A DNA stretch of 55,269 nucleotides from assembly GCA_944368815.1 (NCBI GenBank), contig CALVXD010000004.1:1-55269 (forward strand), read 5' to 3'. Positions 1 through 7,655 of this stretch are shown piece by piece. Source of the DNA: an uncultured Bacilli bacterium. Lineage in GTDB: Bacteria > Bacillota_I > Bacilli_A > RF39 > UBA660. Each line of letters starts with the position of its first letter. The first letter of the stretch is position 1. The position numbers and the translations under genes were made by a program. A model generated the notes under the pieces. That model worked only from the letters and a program-made list of their open reading frames with translations, was not told where the DNA came from and did not search any database.

Positions 1-21
1 GGGCATTATACCCTTTTTTTT
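1..21 (+). terminator. Truncated rho-independent terminator at window edge
   Basis: A GGG/CCC stem with a 7-nt loop is followed by eight T. The stem begins at base 1, so its 5' side may be cut off by the window. It would end a rightward transcript lying outside the window. Confidence 0.4.
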
Positions 22-103
22 ATATAATTATTTAAAAACTTGTTTTTTATTTATGTATTTAGAATGCAATAGCATAAGAAAAATATACTTTTTACAATTA
101 CAG

Positions 104-126
104 AAAAAAATCTAGAATTTTCTAGA
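104..126 (-). terminator. Terminator of the type III R-M operon
   Basis: On the minus strand a TCTAGA stem (111-126) with a four-base loop is followed by seven T (104-110). It begins four bases after the res stop codon and ends the leftward HTH-mod-res transcript. Confidence 0.65.
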
Positions 127-130
127 CTTT

Positions 131-2746
131 TTATAACTTTTCAAGCCATTCATTTATGGATTGTTCAAATTCTTCTTTTTTATATTCCTCATTGTAAAAT
201 GGCATACCTATTATTTTGTAATTATTTCCATAATCAAACAAAGGATTTGTAGTAGCGTCTTCAATTAATTGTTGCATAAATTCTTCTTTCCATTTATCCT
301 CATGTAACAAATTACTACCCTTAGGTTCTACATATACTTGATGAGTTGCTAAACTATCGTTATTATTTTTGCAAACAAACAATAAGAAATCAGGTTCGAA
401 TCGTTCTCCATGTTCAAAACTATATATCGCTAATTCTGGTATTCTTTCATTTCTAATTACATAATATTCAAGATTTTTTTCATCCAATTTAGGTTGAATG
501 TTTGTTTTAAAATATTTTATAAATAATTTTTCTTCACTTGTACCATAATTATCATTAAATATATACCAATCCTCTTCTGATAAATTCAATCTATACTCAG
601 GATTGATACATGAATTTTGTGAATCTCCTTTTCCACCATTTTCATCAATCTTTGTCAAATATATACTTTTATCTTTAATAACATTATTTAACATCATAGG
701 TTCAAATTGTCTTGTTCCCTCATAATCTTGTTTTAAGGTGTTAACATGTGATGCAATTGATTCAAATGCTCTGACACATGCTTTTCTAATATCATTAGAT
801 GTATAGGATTCTGAATAAGTAATTTCAATTGACGAATTTCCTAAATAATCATCTGAAGTTAGAAATTCTCTCATACTTTTAAGATTTGGATATTTTGATT
901 TAATAACATTAAATCTTAATTCATTAAATCTTTCAATTGATCCTCTTAGTATATTATAATCTATATCTTTAAATTTTAACGATTTAATATTCGTTTTAAT
1001 TTGATTGATCTCATTAGTTTGATCGCCCATCAAACTTATTACATTACCTTTATTACTTCTAACTGTATATCTGTATACTTTTGTCTTAATGCTATCTTCA
1101 ATATCAATTATATTTTTTCTATCTTTAGGAACTCTCTTATTAGAAAATACATATGCATTTTTATAAAACAAAGTATCTTTAAATTCTTCCTTAATTTTAT
1201 AATCTAATCTAATTGGCTCTTTATCTTGTAATCCAGCTTCTATTAATGCCTGTCTCAACTCAGCTATATATGACGAATCATTTCTACTATGAAAAAACAT
1301 AGTTTCTAATATTCTCAAATCATTTGTTAAATCATTATCATATTTTCTTTTATACATTTCTTGTTCATCATTTATTTTAAATGGACAATATCTGGCACCA
1401 CGTCCTATTAACTGTGCTTCTTTAATTGTATAGTTCCCTATTTTTCCAGCTTTTCCGCTTCCTTGTCTTGTATCATAAAGTCTAACAATATCATATAAAT
1501 TTAAAACGTCCCAACCTTCATTTAACATATCAACTGTAAAAATAATTCTAATTGGATTTTCTTTATCTTCTAAAGAATTTACTAACAATTGTTTTTCTCT
1601 GTTATTATCTGTTGTTTCATTCATGTATATTGCATTATCTTTTGTAAAAGAATTCTTAATACTATGCTCCAACAATTCGAATGTTGGATCTTTTTCTTTA
1701 AAATAATTTAATGCTTTGGATAAAATTTGAATATTTGTTGATTGTAATGTTTTGATTTCTTCGCTTGATAAATGCTCTATCTTATCAAAAAACAATTCAT
1801 AAAATTCCTTTGATTCTGCAACACGCTGAGATTTTAACATAACTACCGGCTTAACATTTAATTTATTATCACTAAATAAAAATCTTCTATATTCACTTAA
1901 TATCAAAGCCATTAAAGTTCTATCCCACAATTCTGATTCTGTTGCAAAATTTTGAAAATCTTTGGTATATCCACTTTCTCTAAATTTTTTTAATTGATAA
2001 TCAAAAATTATTTTATCTCTATATTTGTTTATAACATTTTTATCTTTCAAATCTGCTGTTGCTGTAAACTCTAACATAATACTATCTCTATTTTGAGATA
2101 AAGCATGTGTAACAGAGTATTCCCAACTATTATTTTCTTCAATTTCTTCTTTGGTTGCTTTCTTTGTTGATGAATTAATATGATGACTTTCATCAGATAT
2201 AAATACAATTTTGTTGTCTTCAAAATCTTTGTAAGTAATTGAATTTTCTCTTGGAAATTGTAAATCAAAATGTAATTTTTGAGTAGTAGTAAAACAAATT
2301 TGAATATCATTATTTAATGGATCAATACTAAAGTTATCTACCATTTTAATATTTATTTTATTACCTGCATAGGATAATTCTTTATTAAATAAATATTTAT
2401 TCGAAGACATGTTAGTGAAGTTATCTTTTGTTTTTTCAACTACATTTGTTTGGTTAACAAAAAACAAAAATTTATTATATCCTTTTGTATATAAATACAA
2501 TATTAATCCTGCCATTATAACTGTTTTACCACTACCAGTTGCCATATGAAACAAAGTTTGAATTTGTTTATTTTTATGTAAATTATAATTTTCAAAATAA
2601 CTTACAAAATATTTAAATGCGCGTATCTGATATTCCCTTAACTCTATCTTAGGTGATAAGCCATTTTCAATTATTTCTGGAATATCTTGAAGAAGCCCCG
2701 CTTGCTCTAAAGCTTCTAAGGTTTCATATAAATACTTATCATTCAT
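131..2746 (-). CDS. res: Type III restriction enzyme, Res subunit
   Basis: This is the ATP-dependent translocase/endonuclease subunit of a type III restriction-modification complex. It works with the Mod subunit encoded just upstream and cleaves DNA carrying unmethylated sites. The 871 residues show a superfamily 2 helicase core: Walker A ATGSGKT at 69-75, a DESHH Walker B box at 185-189, and a motif VI segment (QLIGRGAR). The C-terminus carries a PD-(D/E)xK-type nuclease, with FEPDF near 783-787 and VEPKG near 806-810. The length is normal for Res. The ATG follows the mod stop codon by four bases, so the genes are translationally coupled. All key motifs are intact, so the enzyme is probably active. 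Confidence 0.93.
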   Translation of the reverse strand: MNDKYLYETLEALEQAGLLQDIPEIIENGLSPKIELREYQIRAFKYFVSYFENYNLHKNKQIQTLFHMATGSGKTVIMAGLILYLYTKGYNKFLFFVNQTNVVEKTKDNFTNMSSNKYLFNKELSYAGNKINIKMVDNFSIDPLNNDIQICFTTTQKLHFDLQFPRENSITYKDFEDNKIVFISDESHHINSSTKKATKEEIEENNSWEYSVTHALSQNRDSIMLEFTATADLKDKNVINKYRDKIIFDYQLKKFRESGYTKDFQNFATESELWDRTLMALILSEYRRFLFSDNKLNVKPVVMLKSQRVAESKEFYELFFDKIEHLSSEEIKTLQSTNIQILSKALNYFKEKDPTFELLEHSIKNSFTKDNAIYMNETTDNNREKQLLVNSLEDKENPIRIIFTVDMLNEGWDVLNLYDIVRLYDTRQGSGKAGKIGNYTIKEAQLIGRGARYCPFKINDEQEMYKRKYDNDLTNDLRILETMFFHSRNDSSYIAELRQALIEAGLQDKEPIRLDYKIKEEFKDTLFYKNAYVFSNKRVPKDRKNIIDIEDSIKTKVYRYTVRSNKGNVISLMGDQTNEINQIKTNIKSLKFKDIDYNILRGSIERFNELRFNVIKSKYPNLKSMREFLTSDDYLGNSSIEITYSESYTSNDIRKACVRAFESIASHVNTLKQDYEGTRQFEPMMLNNVIKDKSIYLTKIDENGGKGDSQNSCINPEYRLNLSEEDWYIFNDNYGTSEEKLFIKYFKTNIQPKLDEKNLEYYVIRNERIPELAIYSFEHGERFEPDFLLFVCKNNNDSLATHQVYVEPKGSNLLHEDKWKEEFMQQLIEDATTNPLFDYGNNYKIIGMPFYNEEYKKEEFEQSINEWLEKL

Positions 2747-2750
2747 TTAA

Positions 2751-4505
2751 CTACACCTCTTTATAAAAAGATTCTGTAAATTTCTTTTCCTCTTCAGAAA
2801 CATTGTATTCTTCATCATCTATATCACTTAAATTTAAATATAATTTATTTTTGTCAACTATAGAAATTAATAAAACCTTTTTTTCGTCAAGCGAAAGATT
2901 TGCAAATTCTTCTTCTCCTATTTTTAATTCATTCTTAGAAATATAAGATACAATTCTTTCATCGCTGTAAACTTCCTCTTTAATATCATTAATTGTTTGA
3001 TCATCTGAGTTTTTTATTTTTTCAATTAATTTTTGTGCATTTTCTTTTAATTCGCAATAAACAAATGAACCGCCACCAGTCCAATTATTTCTCTTAGAAA
3101 CTCCACTTTGCTCTCCTTCGATAACTTTTTGTAATCTTCTTGTCATTATATCTATATGTTTATCTAACTGTTCAAACAAAATATATTTTCTTTTCATTTT
3201 ATGTGCAACAGCACCCGTTGTACCCGTTCCACCAAAGAAATCTAAAACTAAATCCCCCTCTTTAGTATGAGCATTAATAATTCTTTCAATTAACTTTTCT
3301 GATTTTTGTCCCTTAACTTCATCATCTGGATTCAACATTTTTGAAACAGTTTCTCCAGAAAAGGATACGATAGCAATACTATTTAAATCATCATACTCAT
3401 TTCCATTCCATACATCTTCTATTGGATACTTATCTGTTCTATTCTCATGGTTAATAAACTTAGCTATTTCTTTTGTTTCTTGTTTTGATAATCCGTATCC
3501 TTTTAATTTTGTAAATAGTGCTGATTCATCAATATATTCCTTAAACTCATCATTTTGTATATATTCTTTATTAAAACTTTTTTTCATTAAATCATTATTT
3601 TTTGAGTAAAATAAAATTGTATCATGATTTCTTATCCAATTCTTGTCTATTGTTTTATACCCAGAAAGCCATCCAATTCTCCAAATAATTTCTCTTTGAA
3701 AATTATCTTCTCCAAAAATCTCATCCATCAAAACTTTAGCATAATGTACTTGATGATAGTCAAGTTGAACATATATTGCCCCATCTGGAGTAAGAAGCCT
3801 TTTTGCTATTTCTAATCTATTTTTCATAAAAGTTAACCATGAACTTCTGTTAAATTCATCATTATAGGAAAATGAATCAGAACCTGTATTATAAGGTGGA
3901 TCAATATATATCAATTTTATTTTTCCTTCATATTTTTTTAATAATGAAGCGATTCCTATTAGATTATTCCCTTTTATAACCAAATTATCATCATCACTTA
4001 ATTCAATATTTGTTTCAATGCCTTCTTTTGTATACCTTTTAGCATTCGATAATACTTTCGGCGATAACATTGTTGAAATTTCATCACTAGCAATTGTTTC
4101 ATTATAAAAAATTTCTTTTCTTTTTTGATCTTCCTTTGTTTGCCCACCTTCTAATACACAATCTTTAAAAGGAAAACTTAATACTACATCTTTATTTTGA
4201 GATAAATACTTATTATCAACAGTTAATCCAACTTTATTTGAAAAAATTGTATAGCTATCTGGCAGAAATTCTTTTGATTCAACAAACCAAGCAAATTTTT
4301 GTTTATCAAACACATAATTACCGTTTACGTTTATAAAAAAGTGTTGCTTTATTTTTTCATCTGACATTAAACTTTCTATTAGTGTTTCATCCATTGTCAT
4401 TACATCAGAATAAATTTTTGTTTTTAAAAGTTTTCCATCTTCTGTTACATATTCTTCGTTAGACTTTAATTTATTTTCAACTATTTCAAATATATTTTCT
4501 TTCAT
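2751..4505 (-). CDS. mod: Type III R-M adenine methyltransferase, Mod subunit
   Basis: This predicted site-specific N6-adenine DNA methyltransferase also supplies sequence recognition to Res. In 584 residues the catalytic DPPYNTG (202-208) precedes the AdoMet-binding DFFGGTGTT (422-430). That is the motif order of beta-class enzymes typical of type III Mod. The region between them is the expected place of the target recognition domain. Spacing to the HTH gene upstream and to res downstream is four bases each, so the three genes form one operon. The recognition sequence cannot be read from the sequence. No repeat tract that would suggest phase variation was seen. Confidence 0.93.
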   Translation of the reverse strand: MKENIFEIVENKLKSNEEYVTEDGKLLKTKIYSDVMTMDETLIESLMSDEKIKQHFFINVNGNYVFDKQKFAWFVESKEFLPDSYTIFSNKVGLTVDNKYLSQNKDVVLSFPFKDCVLEGGQTKEDQKRKEIFYNETIASDEISTMLSPKVLSNAKRYTKEGIETNIELSDDDNLVIKGNNLIGIASLLKKYEGKIKLIYIDPPYNTGSDSFSYNDEFNRSSWLTFMKNRLEIAKRLLTPDGAIYVQLDYHQVHYAKVLMDEIFGEDNFQREIIWRIGWLSGYKTIDKNWIRNHDTILFYSKNNDLMKKSFNKEYIQNDEFKEYIDESALFTKLKGYGLSKQETKEIAKFINHENRTDKYPIEDVWNGNEYDDLNSIAIVSFSGETVSKMLNPDDEVKGQKSEKLIERIINAHTKEGDLVLDFFGGTGTTGAVAHKMKRKYILFEQLDKHIDIMTRRLQKVIEGEQSGVSKRNNWTGGGSFVYCELKENAQKLIEKIKNSDDQTINDIKEEVYSDERIVSYISKNELKIGEEEFANLSLDEKKVLLISIVDKNKLYLNLSDIDDEEYNVSEEEKKFTESFYKEV

Positions 4506-4509
4506 TTTA

Positions 4510-4722
4510 TTATCCCTGTCCTTCCAATTTTACATCCATAATATCATTAATGCTGCATTCTAAAACTTTACATATTTTAATTAATGTTTCCACTTGCACT
4601 GTTTCGTTTTTTCCAAGTTTTACCATTGCATTAGTAGTAATACCCGCCTTTTCACACAATTGTGTTTTATTGATTTTTTTATCAATCATTAATTTCCATA
4701 ATTTATCATAACTAATATTCAT
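4510..4722 (-). CDS. XRE-family HTH regulator of the R-M operon
   Basis: This is a 70-residue Cro/CI-type DNA-binding protein. The N-terminal half carries the helix-turn-helix (segments KTQLCEKAGIT and AMVKLGKNE), and the C-terminus is typical of small XRE repressors. I chose the ATG at 4722 over an in-frame TTG three bases upstream because GGGAGG lies seven bases before the ATG. As first gene of the HTH-mod-res operon it probably acts as a controller that delays or limits R-M expression. That role is inferred from position. Its own promoter is an extended -10 at 4756-4783. Confidence 0.8.
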   Translation of the reverse strand: MNISYDKLWKLMIDKKINKTQLCEKAGITTNAMVKLGKNETVQVETLIKICKVLECSINDIMDVKLEGQG

Positions 4723-4755
4723 CAAAATTCCTCCCGCTAATATAGAACCATTTTA

Positions 4756-4783
4756 ATTATAACATTTATTTTTATTTTTTCAA
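4756..4783 (-). promoter_or_regulatory. Promoter of the HTH-mod-res operon
   Basis: The minus strand reads TTGAAA, 16 bases, then TATAAT preceded by TGT, an extended -10. It lies about 35 bases upstream of the HTH start codon. Confidence 0.6.
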
Positions 4784-4810
4784 GATATTCTTGATATTTT
4801 CAATTTTTAC

Positions 4811-4816
4811 TTGACA
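4811..4816 (+). promoter_or_regulatory. Candidate -35 box for the 109-aa gene
   Basis: A perfect TTGACA sits 45 bases before the ATG at 4861. The matching -10 is weak (GATTAA or ATTAAT near 4834-4840), so the promoter is tentative. Confidence 0.35.
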
Positions 4817-4860
4817 AAATTATATCATAGAGTGATTAATACAACAAATTGGAGGTGTCT

Positions 4861-5190
4861 ATGATTAGAAAAAATACAAATGGTGATATTAGTGATGAAG
4901 AATTTAAAGCAATATTGAAACCTTTTATTGATGATTATGATGATTTTGTAATAAGTTATATTATGCCTGAAGTTATTGCATATTATATAGCCAATTCTTA
5001 TTACAGAGGTTCTATGTATGAAGGTTCTTTTCTTCAACATTATAATTCTGCTAAAGATTTAATTAACTTATTTGGTGAAGATTATGAACAAGTTAAAGCC
5101 GAAGTATATAAATTACTTAAAATAAAATATGCTTTACTTATCACTAACGAAAATCCTTTAGAAATTAAAAGAATTGAGTATGAGTATTAA
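4861..5190 (+). CDS. Hypothetical 109-aa island protein
   Basis: I do not recognise this protein. The ATG at 4861 is chosen over one at 4849 because GGAGG lies at 4851-4855, inside the longer reading. The product is mainly helical and acidic at the N-terminus, has many Tyr residues, and shows no signal peptide or membrane segment. It is divergent from the R-M operon and convergent with the replication gene. A terminator overlaps its stop codon. Its place between restriction cargo and replication module suggests island accessory DNA, for example an anti-restriction or interference factor, but nothing in the sequence shows this. Confidence 0.65.
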   Translation: MIRKNTNGDISDEEFKAILKPFIDDYDDFVISYIMPEVIAYYIANSYYRGSMYEGSFLQHYNSAKDLINLFGEDYEQVKAEVYKLLKIKYALLITNENPLEIKRIEYEY

Positions 5191-5207
5191 AACTTATGCT
5201 CTTTTTT
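5176..5207 (+). terminator. Terminator of the 109-aa gene
   Basis: A 10-bp stem with two G-U pairs (5176-5185 with 5192-5201) and a six-base loop is followed by six T. The stop codon lies within the hairpin. Confidence 0.6.
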
Positions 5208-5233
5208 GCACATACATGAAATAACAAAATGTC

Positions 5234-5278
5234 CTATACTATACTAATCTATACTATTCTTACCTAAACTAATCTATC
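5234..5278. repeat. Three 15-bp iteron-like repeats, candidate origin
   Basis: Three consecutive 15-bp units start at 5234, 5249 and 5264. All begin CTA-ACTA, and a fainter fourth unit starts at 5279. They lie in the 238-bp gap downstream of the replisome organizer gene. The same gap holds a GGTAT inverted pair (5287-5305) and a CCCC/GGGG hairpin (5392-5405). Iterons beside a replication initiator are the usual organisation of satellite and plasmid origins. Origin function is inferred. Confidence 0.45.
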
Positions 5279-5427
5279 CTTAACTGGGTATCCATTTGGT
5301 ATACCACTTTCCAAAAAACTCACGGAAAACTTATAATTGTGTGAATATAGGTGGACTGTCGGTCTAGATAGATCATTATTTTTGTATTTTTATCCCCAGG
5401 GGGATGTCTTATAAAGAATAACTATTT

Positions 5428-6162
5428 CTAACAATATAAATTTGGATTTTCACCACTTCTATTTGTAATTATTCCTTCCATATAACCAACCGATAATTTT
5501 TCTACTCTAGATGCTTCATTTAATGCATATAAAACTTCTTCTTGACCATAAATATCTATTAAATATTTTAATCTATCTGATTCATCACTACCAAGTTTTC
5601 TTCCAAATCTTTCTTCTGTTTTTTTGATAAAAGCACAATATAAATCAAAACCTGAAGTTCTATCATCTAAATCTACTTCTAAATTTCTAATATCTATATT
5701 CTTATTTCTTTCTTCTATATCTTTCTTTATTTCTGGTGGACATAAGGGTGGACAAAAAGAAAAATCATTTTCTTTAGCCTGTTGATTTGCACGTTGATCC
5801 TCTTTTCTTCTTGCACCATCACTCTTTTCTACAAGTTTTATTCCTGCCGGTATGTAATAAATACCATTCACTTCTTCAATTAATTTATATTTAATTAATG
5901 TTTTAAAGTGTTTTTCAAATTCTTTTTCTTCTTCTCCCAATTTAATAGCAAGATCTTTAATTGTATATGGTATTATTTCATCTCCTAAAGTCTTTAATAA
6001 ATAACCACTTTTATTTATTGTTCTAAAGATTAATTGTTGATAAATGATAATTGTCTTAGAACCGGTTTCAGTTCTTTTAAGATGCTCTATTACATCTATA
6101 TCAAAAAAATCATTATATAACTTATAAAAATAATATTTTGTTTTTGTATTATAATCTGCCAT
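5428..6162 (-). CDS. Phage-type replisome organizer / replication initiator
   Basis: This 244-residue protein resembles phage replisome organizer proteins. The N-terminal winged-helix region (about 1-110, with a YYFYKLYNDFF segment and a TGSKTIIIYQQL helix) is followed by a charged linker (about 115-165). A C-terminal DnaD-like domain follows (about 170-244), with YGQEEVLYALNEA and an IxNR segment near the end. Such proteins bind their own origin and recruit the host helicase. The start overlaps the upstream gene by 14 bp. No helicase or primase gene is next to it, so host replication proteins would be needed. The iteron-like repeats 150 bp downstream are the likely binding sites. Confidence 0.75.
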   Translation of the reverse strand: MADYNTKTKYYFYKLYNDFFDIDVIEHLKRTETGSKTIIIYQQLIFRTINKSGYLLKTLGDEIIPYTIKDLAIKLGEEEKEFEKHFKTLIKYKLIEEVNGIYYIPAGIKLVEKSDGARRKEDQRANQQAKENDFSFCPPLCPPEIKKDIEERNKNIDIRNLEVDLDDRTSGFDLYCAFIKKTEERFGRKLGSDESDRLKYLIDIYGQEEVLYALNEASRVEKLSVGYMEGIITNRSGENPNLYC

Positions 6163-6397
6163 ATGTATTTTCCTTAACAGAAATATTAAAATACTCTAAA
6201 ACCATATCCATAGGAACTAAGCCATTATGTACCTTATCTTTTTCTCCATAGAACTTATCACTAATTATATTAAATACATCTCTTGCTTTATTTCTACCAA
6301 TTGCCCCTATATTCATAATATCTGTAATATTAGCCCACTGATATTGCGCTATTACATCTATTGCTTCTTTTGTTAAACTTTTTCTTTTTTTACCCAT
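6149..6397 (-). CDS. Small DUF3173-like DNA-binding protein
   Basis: This is an 82-residue basic protein. A helical segment with IGRNKARDVFNII, then GLVPMDMVLEYF, resembles the layout of DUF3173 proteins found beside integrases in Gram-positive integrative elements: a helix-turn-helix, then a short strand and a helix. I judge this by pattern only. It is co-transcribed with the replication gene, which it overlaps by 14 bp. It could act as an excisionase or recombination directionality factor, or as a replication accessory factor. The 29-bp repeat copy upstream (6428-6456) suggests shared control with the integrase. Confidence 0.5.
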   Translation of the reverse strand: MGKKRKSLTKEAIDVIAQYQWANITDIMNIGAIGRNKARDVFNIISDKFYGEKDKVHNGLVPMDMVLEYFNISVKENTYGRL

Positions 6398-6427
6398 AAT
6401 AAAAAATCCTTTCTTTATATTTTCTTT

Positions 6428-6456
6428 GATATTTACTTGTTAAAGTTTGTCGACTA
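6428..6456 (-). repeat. 29-bp regulatory repeat, copy upstream of replication genes
   Basis: Read on the minus strand, this copy begins TAGTCGACAAACTTTAACAA (6456-6437) and continues nine bases further. It matches the copy at 7525-7553 at 27 of 29 positions. It includes the stop codon of the Cro-like gene and lies upstream of the 82-aa gene, in the same orientation relative to it as the other copy has relative to int. Confidence 0.75.
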
Positions 6457-6669
6457 CTTAACTATTAATTCATTTAATTCTGTTAGATCATCTATATTGC
6501 TAAATTTAGCATTATATAAACTTAACATCTTATTCATCATTTTAACTGTTGGAATAGTTTTATTTGTTTCGTAACTTCGCAGTGTTACTGTACTTATCCC
6601 AAGTTCTTTACTAGCTTTTTCTATTGTAAATCCAGCATTTACTCGCAAAGCTTTAAGTGTTAATTTCAT
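6454..6669 (-). CDS. Cro-like XRE regulator
   Basis: This 71-residue protein is almost entirely one XRE helix-turn-helix domain (TIEKASKELGISTVTLRSYE). It diverges from the S24-type repressor across a 144-bp region, as in lysogeny switches of phages and in the stl/str pair of SaPI-type islands. A strong GAGGAGGTG lies upstream of its ATG. It is probably the first gene of the leftward module leading to the 82-aa and replication genes. It likely counteracts or balances the repressor. The role is inferred from layout. Confidence 0.8.
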   Translation of the reverse strand: MKLTLKALRVNAGFTIEKASKELGISTVTLRSYETNKTIPTVKMMNKMLSLYNAKFSNIDDLTELNELIVK

Positions 6670-6696
6670 TTATTCACCTCCTCTATCTTTATCTCA

Positions 6697-6794
6697 TTAT
6701 ACTGTACTGATTTATTTTTGTAAATATCTAATTTATCATTTTTATCATTTTTCTTATCTTTCTAGTTGACAAATTTATCAAATTATTTTACTAT
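6697..6794. promoter_or_regulatory. Divergent switch promoters and TTTATCA operators
   Basis: The rightward repressor promoter is TTGACA (6766-6771), 17 bases, TACTAT (6789-6794). The leftward promoter has TATAAT on the minus strand (6697-6702) with an unclear -35. Three TTTATCA copies lie at 6732-6738, 6741-6747 and 6774-6780. One is within the rightward promoter spacer. They are candidate operators for the two divergent HTH proteins. Confidence 0.6.
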
Positions 6795-6813
6795 GGTATT
6801 GGAGGTAGATAAA

Positions 6814-7476
6814 ATGACTAAAGAAGAACAAAGAAAAATCTTAGGAAATAACTTAGTTACTCTTTTAGAATTGAAAGGAAAGTCTAGAAAAGATGTTTCA
6901 GATGCACTTAACACTTCATATACAAAAGTCTGTGATTGGACTAAAGCTAGAACATATCCTAATCAACATGATTTAGGAAGACTTGCATTTTACTTTGATA
7001 CAACTATTGAACAGTTAACTTCTGCTAATTCTGTTATTAAAGAAAATGGATTTGATCCTGAAAAATCAACAAGCAAAAAGAAAGTATCTGTAATTGATAT
7101 TGGAACTGATGAATGGGTTATATCTCCAGTTGATTATGAATGGGTTTCTATTAAGCATTTAAAGCCCAATACGGGATATTTAATGTTTGATGTTGTTGAT
7201 GATATGTTATCCCCTATTTATAATCTTGGTGATACTGTTTTAGCACAATTCTTAGATAATAAACCTATTAAAAGCGACGGAGATTATTTATTAAAATTAA
7301 AAGATTATGATTCTTGGTTATTTATTCATGTTTATGTAAAAGACAATGGATACTTAGTAGCGCCTCTTAATAACAATAATTTAAAATCTTTTTTACCTAG
7401 ATTCTATACCAAAGAGGAATTTATCAAAAATGCCTTTAATATACATAAAGCTGTAAGAGTTTCAAAAAATATATAA
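6814..7476 (+). CDS. CI/Stl-like repressor with degenerate S24 domain
   Basis: This is a 220-residue master-repressor candidate. Residues 1-70 form an XRE helix-turn-helix, and residues 95-220 resemble the LexA/CI S24 fold. The ATG at 6814 is preceded by GGAGG at 6801-6805. A TTG further upstream is really the -35 box. Where S24 peptidases have GDSM, this protein has DDML (129-132), so the nucleophilic Ser is replaced by Met131. The repressor should therefore not self-cleave after RecA activation. Induction by another route, such as a helper-phage antirepressor, is more likely. It reads in the same direction as the integrase 180 bp downstream. Confidence 0.8.
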   Translation: MTKEEQRKILGNNLVTLLELKGKSRKDVSDALNTSYTKVCDWTKARTYPNQHDLGRLAFYFDTTIEQLTSANSVIKENGFDPEKSTSKKKVSVIDIGTDEWVISPVDYEWVSIKHLKPNTGYLMFDVVDDMLSPIYNLGDTVLAQFLDNKPIKSDGDYLLKLKDYDSWLFIHVYVKDNGYLVAPLNNNNLKSFLPRFYTKEEFIKNAFNIHKAVRVSKNI

Positions 7477-7504
7477 AAAAAATCTCGTACTGCGAATACG
7501 AGAT
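7475..7504 (-). terminator. Leftward terminator between int and repressor
   Basis: A perfect 8-bp stem (ATCTCGTA with TACGAGAT) with a seven-base loop is followed on the minus strand by a run of T. On the plus strand the hairpin has no T tract. It would stop antisense transcription from the int side before it enters the repressor gene. Confidence 0.55.
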
Positions 7505-7524
7505 ATCAGAAATACCATTTTGTT

Positions 7525-7553
7525 TAGTCGACAAACTTTAACAAATAAACATC
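7525..7553 (+). repeat. 29-bp regulatory repeat, copy upstream of int
   Basis: This is the second copy of the repeat at 6428-6456. The first 20 bases are identical and two mismatches occur in the next nine. It contains the palindrome GTCGAC. It lies 103 bp upstream of the integrase start codon. Confidence 0.75.
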
Positions 7554-7572
7554 GTATAAAAATACAACGAAA

Positions 7573-7602
7573 TTGGATTTCCTATTTATATTATAGCATA
7601 AT
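7573..7602 (+). promoter_or_regulatory. Weak candidate int promoter
   Basis: TTGGAT, 18 bases, then CATAAT. It is followed by a TTTCTC/GAGAAA hairpin (7631-7646) just before the int ribosome binding site (AAGGA), which could affect translation. Confidence 0.35.
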
Positions 7603-7655
7603 CGTATTTTTTTACAAGTTTCTACTGGTATTTCTCTAATGAGAAAGGAACATTT

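Noticed and set aside
4825-5040. Leftward open frame overlapping the 109-aa gene
   Set aside because: No ribosome site, and it opposes the frame that has a GGAGG and terminator.
5234-5278. Short CRISPR array
   Set aside because: The units are 15 bp, contiguous and degenerate with no spacers; iteron-like repeats fit better. No cas gene is present in the window.
5392-5405. Terminator for the replisome organizer gene
   Set aside because: The CCCC/GGGG hairpin is followed by A, not T, on the minus strand.
6766-6813. TTG start giving a longer S24-type repressor
   Set aside because: The TTG is the first half of a TTGACA -35 box, and a GGAGG site precedes the ATG at 6814.
6437-7544. Invertible DNA segment bounded by the 20-bp inverted repeats
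   Set aside because: Possible, but both copies have the same orientation relative to the gene they precede, which a shared operator explains more simply. Kept only as an alternative.
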